This document shows positions 25,723-33,940 of a stretch of DNA of 64,000 bases, piece after piece (within the stretch, counting starts at the first letter, position 1; each line of letters starts with the position of its first letter). The stretch is from contig CAZBJW010000001.1 in assembly GCA_964492135.1 (NCBI GenBank), positions 1 through 64,000 of the forward strand, written 5' to 3'. The translations under genes and the position numbers were made by a program. The notes beneath the pieces are model-generated. The model had not been told where the DNA came from. It did no database searches and saw nothing but the letters and a program-made list of their open reading frames with translations. This DNA comes from CAYGAW01 sp964492135. GTDB taxonomy: Bacteria; Chloroflexota; Anaerolineae; UBA7937; B3-Chlor.

Positions 25723-26913
25723 ATGAATAAGAAACTGCTTGGCTCACTTGTGGCTATCGTGGTGACCACCGCCATGGTGCTTACAGCCTGTGCTCCGGCG
25801 GCCACCCCTACGCCGGTTCCTCCCACTGCGACACCGGTTCCTCCTACCGCGACGCCGGTGCCTCCGACTGCGACGCCGGTGCCTCCGACTGAAACCCCTA
25901 CTCCGACTGAGCCCTGCCTGATCATCGGCGCCCTCCACGGCGGGCCCATCTCCGACGCCGGCTACAACCAGGCCATGCACGAGAGCGTAATGGCCATCAA
26001 GGAGAACATCACGTGCATCCAGATCATCGAGGCCGAGAATGTGCCCGACGAAGCCGGCGCCAAGACGACGATGGAGAACATGATCGCCCAGGGCGCCAAG
26101 ATGATCATCGCCACCGCCTTCAACCATCAGAACCCAGCCTATGAGCTGTCCCAGAGTCATCCAGATGTCATCTTTGAGCACGCTGGCGGCTGGATGATGG
26201 GGCCCAACTTTGCCAACTTCTTTGGCAAGCCCCCAGACATCTGGTATCTGATGGGCGTCGCGGCTGGAATGATGACCGAAACCAACAAGATGGGGTTCGT
26301 CGCTGCCTTCCCGCTGGGTTGGACCCTGACGTTCGTCAACGCCTTCGAACTGGGCGTCCAATCGGTCAATCCCGATGCGCAGACCATCGTGGCGTTCACC
26401 TTCGCCTGGGGCGATAGCGCCAAGGAAGCGGATGCCACCAACTCGCTCATCAACCAGGGCTGCGACGTCATCACCATGCACGTTGACTCGCCAGCGACAG
26501 TCATCTCGACCGCCGAATCGCGGGGTGTCTACTCCATCGGCTTCCAGTCCCTGGCTGCTCAGCAGTTCGCCCCGGAGTACTGGATCACCGGCAACGGCTA
26601 CACCCTCGGCGGGAAGTTGACGTGGCTGGCCTCCACGGTGCTCGACGGCACGTGGGAGCCGATCTTCCTGCGCTGTGGCTTGGCCGATGGCTGTATGGCC
26701 ATTGCCCCGTTCGGCCCCAAAGTACCCCAGGAGGTTCAGGATCACTTCAATCAGGTGAGGGCCGACATGGAGGCCGGTGAGATCGTCGTCTTCCAGGGCC
26801 CCATTGTGGATCAGGAAGGCAACGTGCGGGTTCCCGAGGGTGAGGTGCTCACCGATGACAAGATGAGCGCCGTGGACTGGTTCGTCAAGGGCGTGATCGG
26901 CAGCCCCAAGTAG
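25723..26913 (+). CDS. BMP-family substrate-binding lipoprotein
   Basis: The 396-residue precursor has a lipoprotein signal peptide with lipobox LTAC (Cys23), a Pro-Thr repeat tether, and a BMP/Med-type periplasmic-binding fold starting at about residue 65 (IIGALHGGPISDAGYNQAMHE). BMP proteins bind nucleosides or related purines. A GGAGAAGAAG ribosome-binding site precedes the ATG. It is followed at once by allH, tying the imported compound to ureide degradation. Confidence 0.9.
   Translation: MNKKLLGSLVAIVVTTAMVLTACAPAATPTPVPPTATPVPPTATPVPPTATPVPPTETPTPTEPCLIIGALHGGPISDAGYNQAMHESVMAIKENITCIQIIEAENVPDEAGAKTTMENMIAQGAKMIIATAFNHQNPAYELSQSHPDVIFEHAGGWMMGPNFANFFGKPPDIWYLMGVAAGMMTETNKMGFVAAFPLGWTLTFVNAFELGVQSVNPDAQTIVAFTFAWGDSAKEADATNSLINQGCDVITMHVDSPATVISTAESRGVYSIGFQSLAAQQFAPEYWITGNGYTLGGKLTWLASTVLDGTWEPIFLRCGLADGCMAIAPFGPKVPQEVQDHFNQVRADMEAGEIVVFQGPIVDQEGNVRVPEGEVLTDDKMSAVDWFVKGVIGSPK
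25811..25890 (+). repeat. 21-bp in-frame tandem repeat in the lipoprotein linker
   Basis: About four repeats encode the heptad PPTATPV, with copies differing mainly at third positions. They make up the flexible tether between the lipidated cysteine and the binding domain. Such low-complexity linkers are common in extracytoplasmic proteins of Chloroflexota. Confidence 0.75.
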
Positions 26914-26930
26914 TGTGAGCATCCCTCTGT

Positions 26931-26963
26931 GGGGCATTGGTAGGATAATCCTGCCAATGCCCC
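26931..26963 (+). promoter_or_regulatory. Long hairpin between the binding-protein gene and allH
   Basis: GGGGCATTGG (26931-26940) and its exact complement (26954-26963) enclose a further TAGGAT / ATCCTG stem, giving about 16 paired bases around a single-base loop. It lies between two co-directional genes and has no T-run, so it more likely limits read-through or protects the upstream mRNA than fully terminates. Confidence 0.55.
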
Positions 26964-26975
26964 TGGAACCGGGCT

Positions 26976-28364
26976 ATGCCATTGCTCCATGCTCTGGAAA
27001 TAGGTGAGACGGCGCACGGCGTGTTGGACTCGGAACCGCGCGGAACCGTCATCGCCGCCGTGTCAAACGCTCTCTACTTGCTCAGCGAGCGGGGTGAACT
27101 CTTCTGGCTGGCAGCGGCAGACATCTCGCGGCATTCCCGCGGTATTCGGGTTTCAGGACCTCTCCCCAGGCTGGCCGTCAACGCTCCTTTCGTGGTGAAT
27201 GGACATGGCATCATCATCGCTTCTGACGCCGTTCTCGATTGCCGTCGGGCGTTCACCTGGAGAGCACCGCGCATCTCTACCGATGACGCCCTTCCGATCA
27301 CCTGTCTGCCCGAGCGTCTCTGCATCGCCTTTTCCGCTTTGGATGGTCTGCCGTCGCCAACAGGCTTTGGGAGTATCATCCCGGAAATCATGAGCATGGC
27401 CCAAAATGACCAGGTTTCCCCTCTGCTGCCATCGGATCCCCTTTGCAGCGTGCGAGCCAGTTGCATTGGCCAAAGGGCAAGAGATCTGCTGGGCTCGCCT
27501 GGGTACTCAGGCGGGGTGCTGGCGGTCGTCTCTAAAGCCACCTATCTGGCCGGGCCCGGTGGGGAGATCCTGTGGCTGGCCCATGAGGTCTTGCCAGCGC
27601 ACCGTCGCTGCATCCAGGCTCCTTTTCAGGCCGGCGGTCTTCGTCCTGGCATGGAATCCTGGGTACAGCATAAGAAGCTCGTTCTGGGCGATCGTGTGGC
27701 AGTAGACCTGGCTAATGCCGTGGTATGGGAGCCATCGGCCATCTGTCCTGGACAGGCGCCACCGTTGCTTGTGGTAAACACTGGCTTCCGGCGTCTTCTT
27801 GCCGCACTCGAACCCCCTGAGACTGCGAAGGGCCTGGGTCAAACCATCCCCTTGATCGCGGCGCTCGCCAGCGGTAGTGATCACCCCCCGACCTTCACCC
27901 AGGATCTTTTCGTGGCTCGAGCACTGAGACCGATCACCAGGGTTGCAAGAGCCTGTCTCGGCCGGGACATGCGGCGCATAGCAGAGGAAAGTGAGCAATT
28001 GGTTGGATTGGGGCCGGGGCTCACGCCGTCCGGGGATGATTATCTGGGCGGCCTGCTCTTTGCCGCTCACCACCTGAAGGCCGCCTACCCGACTGAATTC
28101 AGTTGGGGCGTAGGGCCTGTTCTGGATTTCCTGCACCAAGCGCGCCCGCTGACCAACCGCATCAGCCATACCATCCTTTCCGATTGCGCCCAGGGTCATG
28201 GGTCGGAACCGCTTCACGATTTGCTCAACTCGCTCCTGCAAGCGGAACCAGTGGAGTGTCTCCTGCGCAGTGTGGATCGGCTCACCGGCATTGGACACAC
28301 CTCCGGCTGGGATATGCTCGCCGGGACGCTGACTGGAATGCTGTTGACAGAAGCAAACATGTAA
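26976..28364 (+). CDS. allH: Oxamate carbamoyltransferase subunit AllH (DUF2877)
   Basis: The 462-residue protein is of the DUF2877/YlbF type, with the signature LVGLGPGLTPSGDDYLGGLLF about two-thirds along. With AllG and FdrA (AllF), AllH forms the oxamate carbamoyltransferase that cleaves oxalurate, the end product of allantoin breakdown, to oxamate and carbamoyl phosphate. It is longer than the enterobacterial form and its N-terminal half is less familiar. The gene order allH-allG-fdrA behind a nucleoside importer supports the assignment. Confidence 0.8.
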   Translation: MPLLHALEIGETAHGVLDSEPRGTVIAAVSNALYLLSERGELFWLAAADISRHSRGIRVSGPLPRLAVNAPFVVNGHGIIIASDAVLDCRRAFTWRAPRISTDDALPITCLPERLCIAFSALDGLPSPTGFGSIIPEIMSMAQNDQVSPLLPSDPLCSVRASCIGQRARDLLGSPGYSGGVLAVVSKATYLAGPGGEILWLAHEVLPAHRRCIQAPFQAGGLRPGMESWVQHKKLVLGDRVAVDLANAVVWEPSAICPGQAPPLLVVNTGFRRLLAALEPPETAKGLGQTIPLIAALASGSDHPPTFTQDLFVARALRPITRVARACLGRDMRRIAEESEQLVGLGPGLTPSGDDYLGGLLFAAHHLKAAYPTEFSWGVGPVLDFLHQARPLTNRISHTILSDCAQGHGSEPLHDLLNSLLQAEPVECLLRSVDRLTGIGHTSGWDMLAGTLTGMLLTEANM

Positions 28365-28452
28365 CTGAAACTTGAGACTTCGGCGAGGGGAAGCGCATGA
28401 TTGGACCAGATTCCCTGCGCTTAACCATGCCCCGCTATTGAGGAGGAGATTG

Positions 28453-29706
28453 ATGGCCAAGGACATCAAGCACAACATTGAGGCGGCCAATGCCGAGGCC
28501 GTACGTCGCATGGTGGCAACCGACCCTGTGTTGATCGACGTTGCACCGGCAGGCGAGGTAATCCCGGGGTTGAAAGATAAGATGGTGCTGCATTCCGGCC
28601 CTCCGGTTGACTGCGAGCATATGTGCGGTGCCCAGAAGGGTGCCGTGATCGGAATGCTGCTCTTCGAAGGTTGGGCCAAGAGCAAGGAGGATGCGATCAG
28701 GATACTGGAAGACGGGGCTATCACCTTCGAGCCCAATCATCACCATCAGGCCGTAGGGCCCATGGCGGGCACGATCACACGATCGATGTGGGTCTTCGTT
28801 GTCGAGAATAGGACCTTCGGGAATCGCGCCTTCTGCCGGCAAGTTGAGGGTCGCCAACAGTTCGGCGATTACAGCCAGGAGGCCTTACAGAACTTGATTC
28901 GTTGGCGGGATATTTGGGCCCCAGCGTTACGTGCCGGCCTGCGCCAGATAGGCGGACTCAGCCTCAAGCCGATTATCGCGCGCGCTCTGCAGATGGGTGA
29001 TGAACTCCACAACCGCCCCAACGCCGCATCCAGCCTGTTTGCCAATGCCATGGCTGTTCCCATGATGGAGGCCGGCGTCCCCAAAGAGGCCCTCATCAGC
29101 ACTGTGGATTACCTCGCTGGTCACGAGCTATTCTTCCTCGGGCTCTCAATGGCGTCGGGCAAGGCGACCGCCGATGCGGCGAGGGGAATTGAATACTGCA
29201 CGGTCGTCACCGCCATGGCTCGCAACGGAACAGAGTTCGGTATCCAGGTAAGCGGCTTGGGAGACGAGTGGTTTACCGCCCCGGCCCCACCCGTCAATGG
29301 CCTCTTCCTGCCCGGCTATAGTGAGGAGGATGCCGGACTGGACATGGGGGACTCGGCGATCACCGAGACCGTGGGCTGGGGCGGCTTTGCCCTCGGTGGG
29401 GCTCCGGGCATCCTTAGCCTTGTGGGCGGCACGCCGGAAGAGGCTTTGTCCTACAGCCGAGAGATGCGGCAAATCACCGTCACGATGAGTCCAGAGTTCC
29501 GTATCCCCGCGCTGGGCTTTGAGGGCACGGCACTTGGGATCGATGTGCGAAAGGTGGTTCAGACGAACATCCTCCCTGTGATAGATACTGCCCTAGCCCA
29601 TAAGAACCCTGGCTATCCGATCATCGGAGCCGGACTCGTTCGCCCTCCCTTGGAGTGCTTCAAGAAGGCCCTCATCAGATTCGCCGAAAAGTACCGCCTG
29701 ACTTGA
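28453..29706 (+). CDS. allG: Oxamate carbamoyltransferase subunit AllG (DUF1116)
   Basis: The 417-residue protein is of the DUF1116/YlbE type: LHSGPPVDCEHMCGAQKGA, FEGWAKSKEDAI, HHHQAVGPMAGTI, GLGDEWFTAPAPPVNG and DMGDSAITETVG are family blocks. ATG 28453 follows AGGAGGAGATTG, an excellent ribosome-binding site; the frame is open 27 codons upstream but without support. Length matches E. coli YlbE. It acts with AllH and FdrA, the flanking genes. Confidence 0.88.
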   Translation: MAKDIKHNIEAANAEAVRRMVATDPVLIDVAPAGEVIPGLKDKMVLHSGPPVDCEHMCGAQKGAVIGMLLFEGWAKSKEDAIRILEDGAITFEPNHHHQAVGPMAGTITRSMWVFVVENRTFGNRAFCRQVEGRQQFGDYSQEALQNLIRWRDIWAPALRAGLRQIGGLSLKPIIARALQMGDELHNRPNAASSLFANAMAVPMMEAGVPKEALISTVDYLAGHELFFLGLSMASGKATADAARGIEYCTVVTAMARNGTEFGIQVSGLGDEWFTAPAPPVNGLFLPGYSEEDAGLDMGDSAITETVGWGGFALGGAPGILSLVGGTPEEALSYSREMRQITVTMSPEFRIPALGFEGTALGIDVRKVVQTNILPVIDTALAHKNPGYPIIGAGLVRPPLECFKKALIRFAEKYRLT

Positions 29707-29774
29707 CCACGGGTCGTGGAGTTGATGGATATTAGAGAGCCTTGGTCTTGAATCGGGTAGACTGGGTAGGATTT

Positions 29775-31325
29775 ATGGCCACAGGATATACCATTAGGAG
29801 GAATCTATACTTTGATTCGGTCTTCTTGATGCAGGTTGCCAAGCGCCTGTCCGAAGAGCCGGAGATCGAGCAGGTCGCAGCCCTCATGGGAACGGAGAAG
29901 AACAAACGCTTGCTGGTCGGGATGGGATTTGAAGATGCTGAGATCTTGTCCGCGGGACCCAACGACCTGATTATTGCGCTGAAAGGAAAGAGCCCATCCT
30001 CGGTCAACGCCATCCTGGACAACGTCGACGCCTGGCTCCTGCGTAAGCCGAGCAGTCTCGACAAGTCAGTTTCGCGTACCTTGGATCAGGCGCTGGTACG
30101 CCAGCCCCATACCAATCTGGTTGTCATTTCCGTTCCTGGCGATCATGCCGCAAGCGAGGCCCGCAGGGCGCTCGAGCGTGGGTTAAACGTGTTCGTCTTC
30201 AGTGGTAACGTGCCGATAGAGGACGAACTTTCACTCAAACGGTACGCTCGGGAGCGGCGACTGATTGTCATGGGGCCCGACTGCGGCACCGCCATCATCG
30301 CCGGCGTGGGTGTTGGCTTCTCCAATATTGTTCGGCGAGGCCCGATCGGCGTGATTGGCGCGACGGGCACAGGGCTCCAGGAGTTCACCACCCTCGTTCA
30401 CCAAGGCGGTTCCGGCATCTCCCACGCCATCGGCACGGGCACCAGGGATCTTTGGGACGCAATAGGTGGCCTCTCTACCCTCAGTGCCCTAGAGGCGCTT
30501 GAGGCTGACCCTGAGACGGTGGTCATTGCTTTGCTGTCCAAGCCACCTGGCGCGAAAACCCTTGGCCTTCTCGTGGAGAGGCTTAACCGGTGCAGCAAGC
30601 CGGTCCTCGCTTGTTTCCTCGGTATTCGCGAATACCCACCCGAGATGGAGATCAGCTTTGCGACGGCTCGCACCATTGATGAGGTCGCCGCGCTGGCGAC
30701 TCAAATGGCGACTGGCAAGCCACCCGTGCGCCCGTGCGTGGGGTCTCAGGAACTTGAAGCGCTTGTCGCCAGAGAACGGGCTGGCATGACGCCAGAGCAG
30801 AAATACATCCGCGGCATCTTCGCCGGTGGGACATTCTGCTACCAGGCTCAACAAGTGATGCGGGATGCAGGCTTGGTAGTCCATTCAAATGCACCGCTGG
30901 ACGGGATGGTCGGGCTGGTGGATCCTTTGCGCAGTGTGGAGCACACACTGGTCGACATGGGGGCTGGCATTTTCACTGAAGGCCGGCCTCATCCGATGAT
31001 CGATGCTACACTCCGGCGCGACCGGATTCTGGCCGAAGCCCAGGACCCGCAGGTGGCAGTTCTCCTACTGGATTTCATTCTTGGCTATAACGCTTCCCCT
31101 GACCCCGTTGGAGACCTGTTGGAGACCATCGCAAAGGCGAAACTGACCGCGAGCCAGCGCGGCGGCTTCCTAAGTGTCGCTGCCTCGGTGTGCGGCACGG
31201 ACGGTGATCGACAGGACTTCCAGGAGCAGACCAGGGCCCTGGAAGAGGCAGGGGTCGTGGTTCTGCCGAGCAGCGCCCAGGCTGCTCTCTTCAGTCGGAT
31301 GCTAGCCTTGAGGCTCCCAGCGTGA
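29775..31325 (+). CDS. fdrA: FdrA/AllF-family acyl-CoA-synthetase-like subunit
   Basis: The 516-residue protein has the CoA-ligase-like folds of FdrA: a CoA-binding-type domain with GPDCGTAIIAGVGVGFSN and GVIGATGTGLQE (about 170-225), and a second domain with YIRGIFAGGTFCYQAQQ and VLLLDFILGYN. FdrA is the third oxamate carbamoyltransferase component. ATG 29775 with GGGTAGGA upstream is preferred to a TTG eleven codons earlier. The usual last module of FdrA is not in this protein but in the next small gene, whose GTG overlaps this stop. Confidence 0.85.
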   Translation: MATGYTIRRNLYFDSVFLMQVAKRLSEEPEIEQVAALMGTEKNKRLLVGMGFEDAEILSAGPNDLIIALKGKSPSSVNAILDNVDAWLLRKPSSLDKSVSRTLDQALVRQPHTNLVVISVPGDHAASEARRALERGLNVFVFSGNVPIEDELSLKRYARERRLIVMGPDCGTAIIAGVGVGFSNIVRRGPIGVIGATGTGLQEFTTLVHQGGSGISHAIGTGTRDLWDAIGGLSTLSALEALEADPETVVIALLSKPPGAKTLGLLVERLNRCSKPVLACFLGIREYPPEMEISFATARTIDEVAALATQMATGKPPVRPCVGSQELEALVARERAGMTPEQKYIRGIFAGGTFCYQAQQVMRDAGLVVHSNAPLDGMVGLVDPLRSVEHTLVDMGAGIFTEGRPHPMIDATLRRDRILAEAQDPQVAVLLLDFILGYNASPDPVGDLLETIAKAKLTASQRGGFLSVAASVCGTDGDRQDFQEQTRALEEAGVVVLPSSAQAALFSRMLALRLPA

Positions 31326-31507
31326 GGGAACCCGTGCAAACTGAACTAGAAAAATTGCTCTGGAATGGGCCTGTGGTCGTTAACCTCGGTGCGCGTGGGT
31401 TTGCCGAGAGCTTGCAAGACCAGGGAGTGGAAGTTGTTCATGTAGAATGGGCGCCGCCCGCCGGTGGTGACACGGAGATGGCGGAATTGCTCGATAAACT
31501 ATTGTGA
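31322..31507 (+). CDS. Small protein equal to the detached C-terminal module of FdrA
   Basis: This 61-residue product reads VVVNLGARGFAESLQDQG, VEVVHVEWAPPAGG and ends LLDKLL. That pattern ('vINvGlrsFaesL..qg..VvhvdW.PpaGG...l..LL..L') is what I recall at the C-terminal end of FdrA proteins, and a similar block occurs in some DUF1116 proteins. Here it is a separate gene whose GTG start overlaps the fdrA TGA (GTGA), so expression is coupled. Either a stop split an ancestral gene or the domain works as a free subunit. Confidence 0.6.
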   Translation: MREPVQTELEKLLWNGPVVVNLGARGFAESLQDQGVEVVHVEWAPPAGGDTEMAELLDKLL

Positions 31508-31931
31508 TCGTGGGTGATCTCCCCTCGTCCAGATGTGTTGCAGGACCTAGGATTTGACTCTCCCCCGCAGTCCAGGTGATCCTCTCTCGTTCTATATGAA
31601 AGATCCCTATCCACGAAGTGATGCACAGGTTCTCAGTAGATCAAAGTTGTGGAGTTCCAATTCGCCTAGCGAATCACTCCTGTTCAGCTGCGAACTGCTT
31701 TCTCTTCAGGATGACCGCCAGCCCTTGGGCAACCCTTCACCGCGGGCGCGAGTTGGAGCAGACAAAGCCTATTCCGTTCTTGCCAGGACACATAGCAGGA
31801 AACTCAGAATACGATGACACCTTCTTGGCCACGCTTTAAGCCTGATGTTGCGCGTTCTGGCGTGAATATATGAGGATGGTGCGGACGGCTAATGCGCGTC
31901 AGTTAGATAGTCTCATATTGATGAAGACGTT
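31508..31931. other. Gene-free stretch before the insertion element
   Basis: No motif, promoter or ribosome-binding site stands out in these 424 bases. Short open frames here look random. The sequence runs into the conserved yifB leader at 31932. Confidence 0.5.
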
Positions 31932-31973
31932 ACACATGCGTTGAGGCCAACACCGAGAGAAGATGGAGGAGTT
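31932..31973 (+). repeat. Left half of yifB leader copy 3, cut by the IS110 element
   Basis: CACATGCGTTGAGGCCAACA and the following GATGGAGGAGTT align with the leaders of copies 1 and 2 and then break exactly after GAGGAGTT. The remaining part (TTTCTCAAGC) resumes at 33870. A two-base deletion relative to copy 1 near 31937 shows this half has drifted. Confidence 0.75.
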
Positions 31974-31987
31974 ACGTAAGGGAGGTT

Positions 31988-33370
31988 CTATCCCTCCACC
32001 CGGCAGAGATGGGTGTCCATGACCTCGAATCTTTCACCGAGGTCAGCCCTCAAGTTCACCAGCGCCTCCTCCGAGGCAGGCACAAGTAGCGGACCCTCGA
32101 ACGCCTTGTCCACGTCGTAGGGGTCCTTGAACTTGAGGCAGTGATAGATGTGTCTGGCCAGCGCTGCACAGACGAACGGCATCGCTTCGTACCAGGCGCG
32201 CCCTTCGGCCACCTTGCGCTCGTATAACGCTTTGTACGGATTGCCCCCCTCGTCGAACCAGACCAGGGGAGCGGCAATCTGGAACAGTGCTCGTTTCAGG
32301 TTCCGGTTGCCCCTTTTCGATATCCGAGTGCGGTCAATGGTCTGCGATGTTTCCAATCCGGCGAAGTAGCCCGTGTAGGCCACGTACTTACGGTAGTTGC
32401 GAAATCGGCCGATGTCGCCCGTGACGGCCAGGATCATCCCCAATGTGGCAGGGCCCGAGTAGGGCACGCCAGCGATCAAGGAGTATTCCTCTCGTTGGGT
32501 CACCAGCTTTTTGATCCGCTTGTCCAGGGCGGCTTGGTAGTTGAAGTTGGTCAGCAGAAAATCGGTCAACCACTCCAGCCGCCAGGCACGACCAGGATCG
32601 GGCAGCAGACCGGAACTGTCGCGAGCCAACGCCTGCAGTTCTTCCACCTGGCGGGCGTGCTGGTATCCTCTGGCCTTCCACAAAACGGTATGGACCTCCT
32701 CAGTCGGAGCCGCCGCCAACTCCGCCGGTGTGGGATAGGCCGCTACTAGACTGACGGGCACCACTGTGGTGACACTGCCAGTGAAGAAAGTCTTCAACTC
32801 AGGAAAGATGACCGCCATCAGCTGCGCAAACTGGTTGCGTGCCCGGCAGATCATAGTTCTCAGCTTCCAACTATCCCGGCAGAGGGCCAAGAGATCCGCA
32901 TCGTCGGGGTTGGGCAGTTCCAAAGGGCGCAGGGTGAACTCTTCGCCCACTGCCTCGTGCAGATAACCAATGCGGGCCATCACGCGGGCTTCCATCTCGT
33001 CCGTCTTTGGTACATGGGAGAATATCTTCTCCCGCATGTGCCGGGTGGTCGCATTTTCCACCAACAACATCTGGTAACCCCGGTCCAGCAGATACTGAAA
33101 CACCGTGGCTCCGTAGAAGCCCCCTGTCGGCTCGCAAAGCCCCAGGAAGGCCGCTGGATCGGGGCAGAAGCTGTCCAGATACCGCTGCAACTTCCTCAAT
33201 CCACCACGAGTCGAGGGAAAGTGCAGGCACCGGGCCCGCTTCCAACGGTCATCTCCTCGGGCAAACGCCTCCAGACTGATGATGACCCCCACGTGCTCCT
33301 TGTAGCCGACATCAATGCCCAGGTAGTATCGCTTGGGCAATTGGGTTCCCAGCCGGGCCAGCAGTGTCAT
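31988..33370 (-). CDS. IS110-family DEDD transposase (RNA-guided recombinase)
   Basis: The 460-residue protein has the N-terminal RuvC-like DEDD domain (Asp20 in LGIDVGYKEH, Glu80 in CEPTGG, Asp124 in PKTDEMEA) and the C-terminal Transposase_20 domain (IAGVPYSGPATLG, FRNYRKYVAYTGYF, RISKRGNRNLKRAL) with a candidate catalytic Ser342 in GLETSQT. The fourth acidic residue, usually Asp in KTDxxD, is Glu127 here. These enzymes cut and join DNA as a complex with a bridge RNA made from the element's non-coding end. The gene is full length and looks intact. Confidence 0.93.
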   Translation of the reverse strand: MTLLARLGTQLPKRYYLGIDVGYKEHVGVIISLEAFARGDDRWKRARCLHFPSTRGGLRKLQRYLDSFCPDPAAFLGLCEPTGGFYGATVFQYLLDRGYQMLLVENATTRHMREKIFSHVPKTDEMEARVMARIGYLHEAVGEEFTLRPLELPNPDDADLLALCRDSWKLRTMICRARNQFAQLMAVIFPELKTFFTGSVTTVVPVSLVAAYPTPAELAAAPTEEVHTVLWKARGYQHARQVEELQALARDSSGLLPDPGRAWRLEWLTDFLLTNFNYQAALDKRIKKLVTQREEYSLIAGVPYSGPATLGMILAVTGDIGRFRNYRKYVAYTGYFAGLETSQTIDRTRISKRGNRNLKRALFQIAAPLVWFDEGGNPYKALYERKVAEGRAWYEAMPFVCAALARHIYHCLKFKDPYDVDKAFEGPLLVPASEEALVNLRADLGERFEVMDTHLCRVEG

Positions 33371-33439
33371 GATCCCTATCCTCCTGGTGATTCAGGTCGG
33401 GGCCGTGACCATCCAGCCTAAGTTACGTACAGTGGTCGC

Positions 33440-33509
33440 TCAGATGCGCACACAATGGTTTGTAGCAAGGCTTGCATGGCCCGTGCCCCGTCGCTGGCTG
33501 CGCATCTGA
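33440..33509 (-). repeat. 11-bp inverted repeat between bridge RNA and transposase
   Basis: TCAGATGCGCA (33440-33450) is exactly complementary to TGCGCATCTGA (33499-33509), with 48 bases between. It lies inside the element, downstream of the predicted bridge RNA and 70 bases upstream of the transposase start. It may form a structured 5' leader of the transposase mRNA or separate the two transcripts. Confidence 0.6.
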
Positions 33510-33549
33510 ACGCCAGGAAGATTCTACCTGAGATCGCAAGAGGCCCAAA

Positions 33550-33712
33550 GTGACGGCGACCGCCAACCCCCACACCTTACGTACAAGGGTCACAGCGTGC
33601 CCTACTGGTCTCCAGCAGTGGTCTGAGCCATGCTCTTGGGTTGGCGACGCCCTACATTTCTCACGTGGGTCACTCAGTGCCCGAAACTCCTTTCTAGGGT
33701 CGCCGCCGTCAC
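33550..33712 (-). ncRNA. Predicted IS110 bridge RNA with target- and donor-matching loops
   Basis: On the minus strand 33712-33704 pairs perfectly with 33558-33550 (9 bp), enclosing two arms. The first arm has a stem 33703-33695 / 33654-33644 (9 bp with a 2-base bulge), an apical hairpin (33682-33671 region), and an internal loop with AGGAGTTTC (33691-33683) on its 5' side and TGAGAAA (33663-33657) on its 3' side. These equal the two strands of the insertion target at its core. The second arm is closed by CAACCC / GGGTTG (33643-33638 / 33569-33564) and holds AGACCA (33624-33619 and 33611-33606) and TACGTAA (33583-33577), which match the element's right and left ends around the TT core. This is the known bridge RNA layout. 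Transcript ends are not defined. Confidence 0.75.
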
Positions 33713-33869
33713 CTCCAGAAAAGCGTGCCGGCTGATCTTACGAGCGCTATTCGTCTGTTAAGGTGCAACGCTTGCGTAGCCAGACCGATCCCAGTCGCTT
33801 GAATCATACCCCCAACCTCACACCGCCGCAACTCCCTGATCTAGCTGGGGTGAACCTTCCTCTAGACCA

Positions 33870-33940
33870 TTTCTCAAGCGGGGGAGATTCACGGGTAATG
33901 CCTTTCAACGACAGTGTACAAGAACGAATGTTTCGTCTTC
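33870..33940 (+). repeat. Right half of yifB leader copy 3
   Basis: The leader continues from TTTCTCAAGC, with about four differences from copy 1 in 80 bases. In this copy a GTG at 33914 is in frame with the ATPase and would add nine residues (MYKNECFVF) before the shared Met. Confidence 0.7.

Larger units (their letters stand above)
31974..33869 (-). mobile_element. IS110-family insertion sequence (IS110 group), about 1.9 kb
   Basis: The ends are defined by comparison with the uninterrupted leaders at 786-802 and 18284-18300: GAGGAGTT ends at 31973 and TTTCTCAAGC resumes at 33870. The original site had three Ts and there are now five, so a two-base TT core is duplicated, as known for IS110 elements. 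There are no terminal inverted repeats. In transposase orientation the element has a long 5' non-coding end (about 500 bases) and a very short 3' end (14 bases), the layout of the IS110 group whose bridge RNA lies upstream of the transposase. Confidence 0.85.

Noticed and set aside
25744..26937. A 397-codon open frame on the minus strand
   Set aside because: It lies exactly opposite the BMP lipoprotein gene, whose signal peptide, lipobox and fold are clear. The minus-strand frame has no motif and is a shadow of GC-rich codon use.
27507..28736. A 409-codon open frame on the minus strand
   Set aside because: It overlaps allH and the start of allG, both with strong family motifs; the reverse frame is a shadow.
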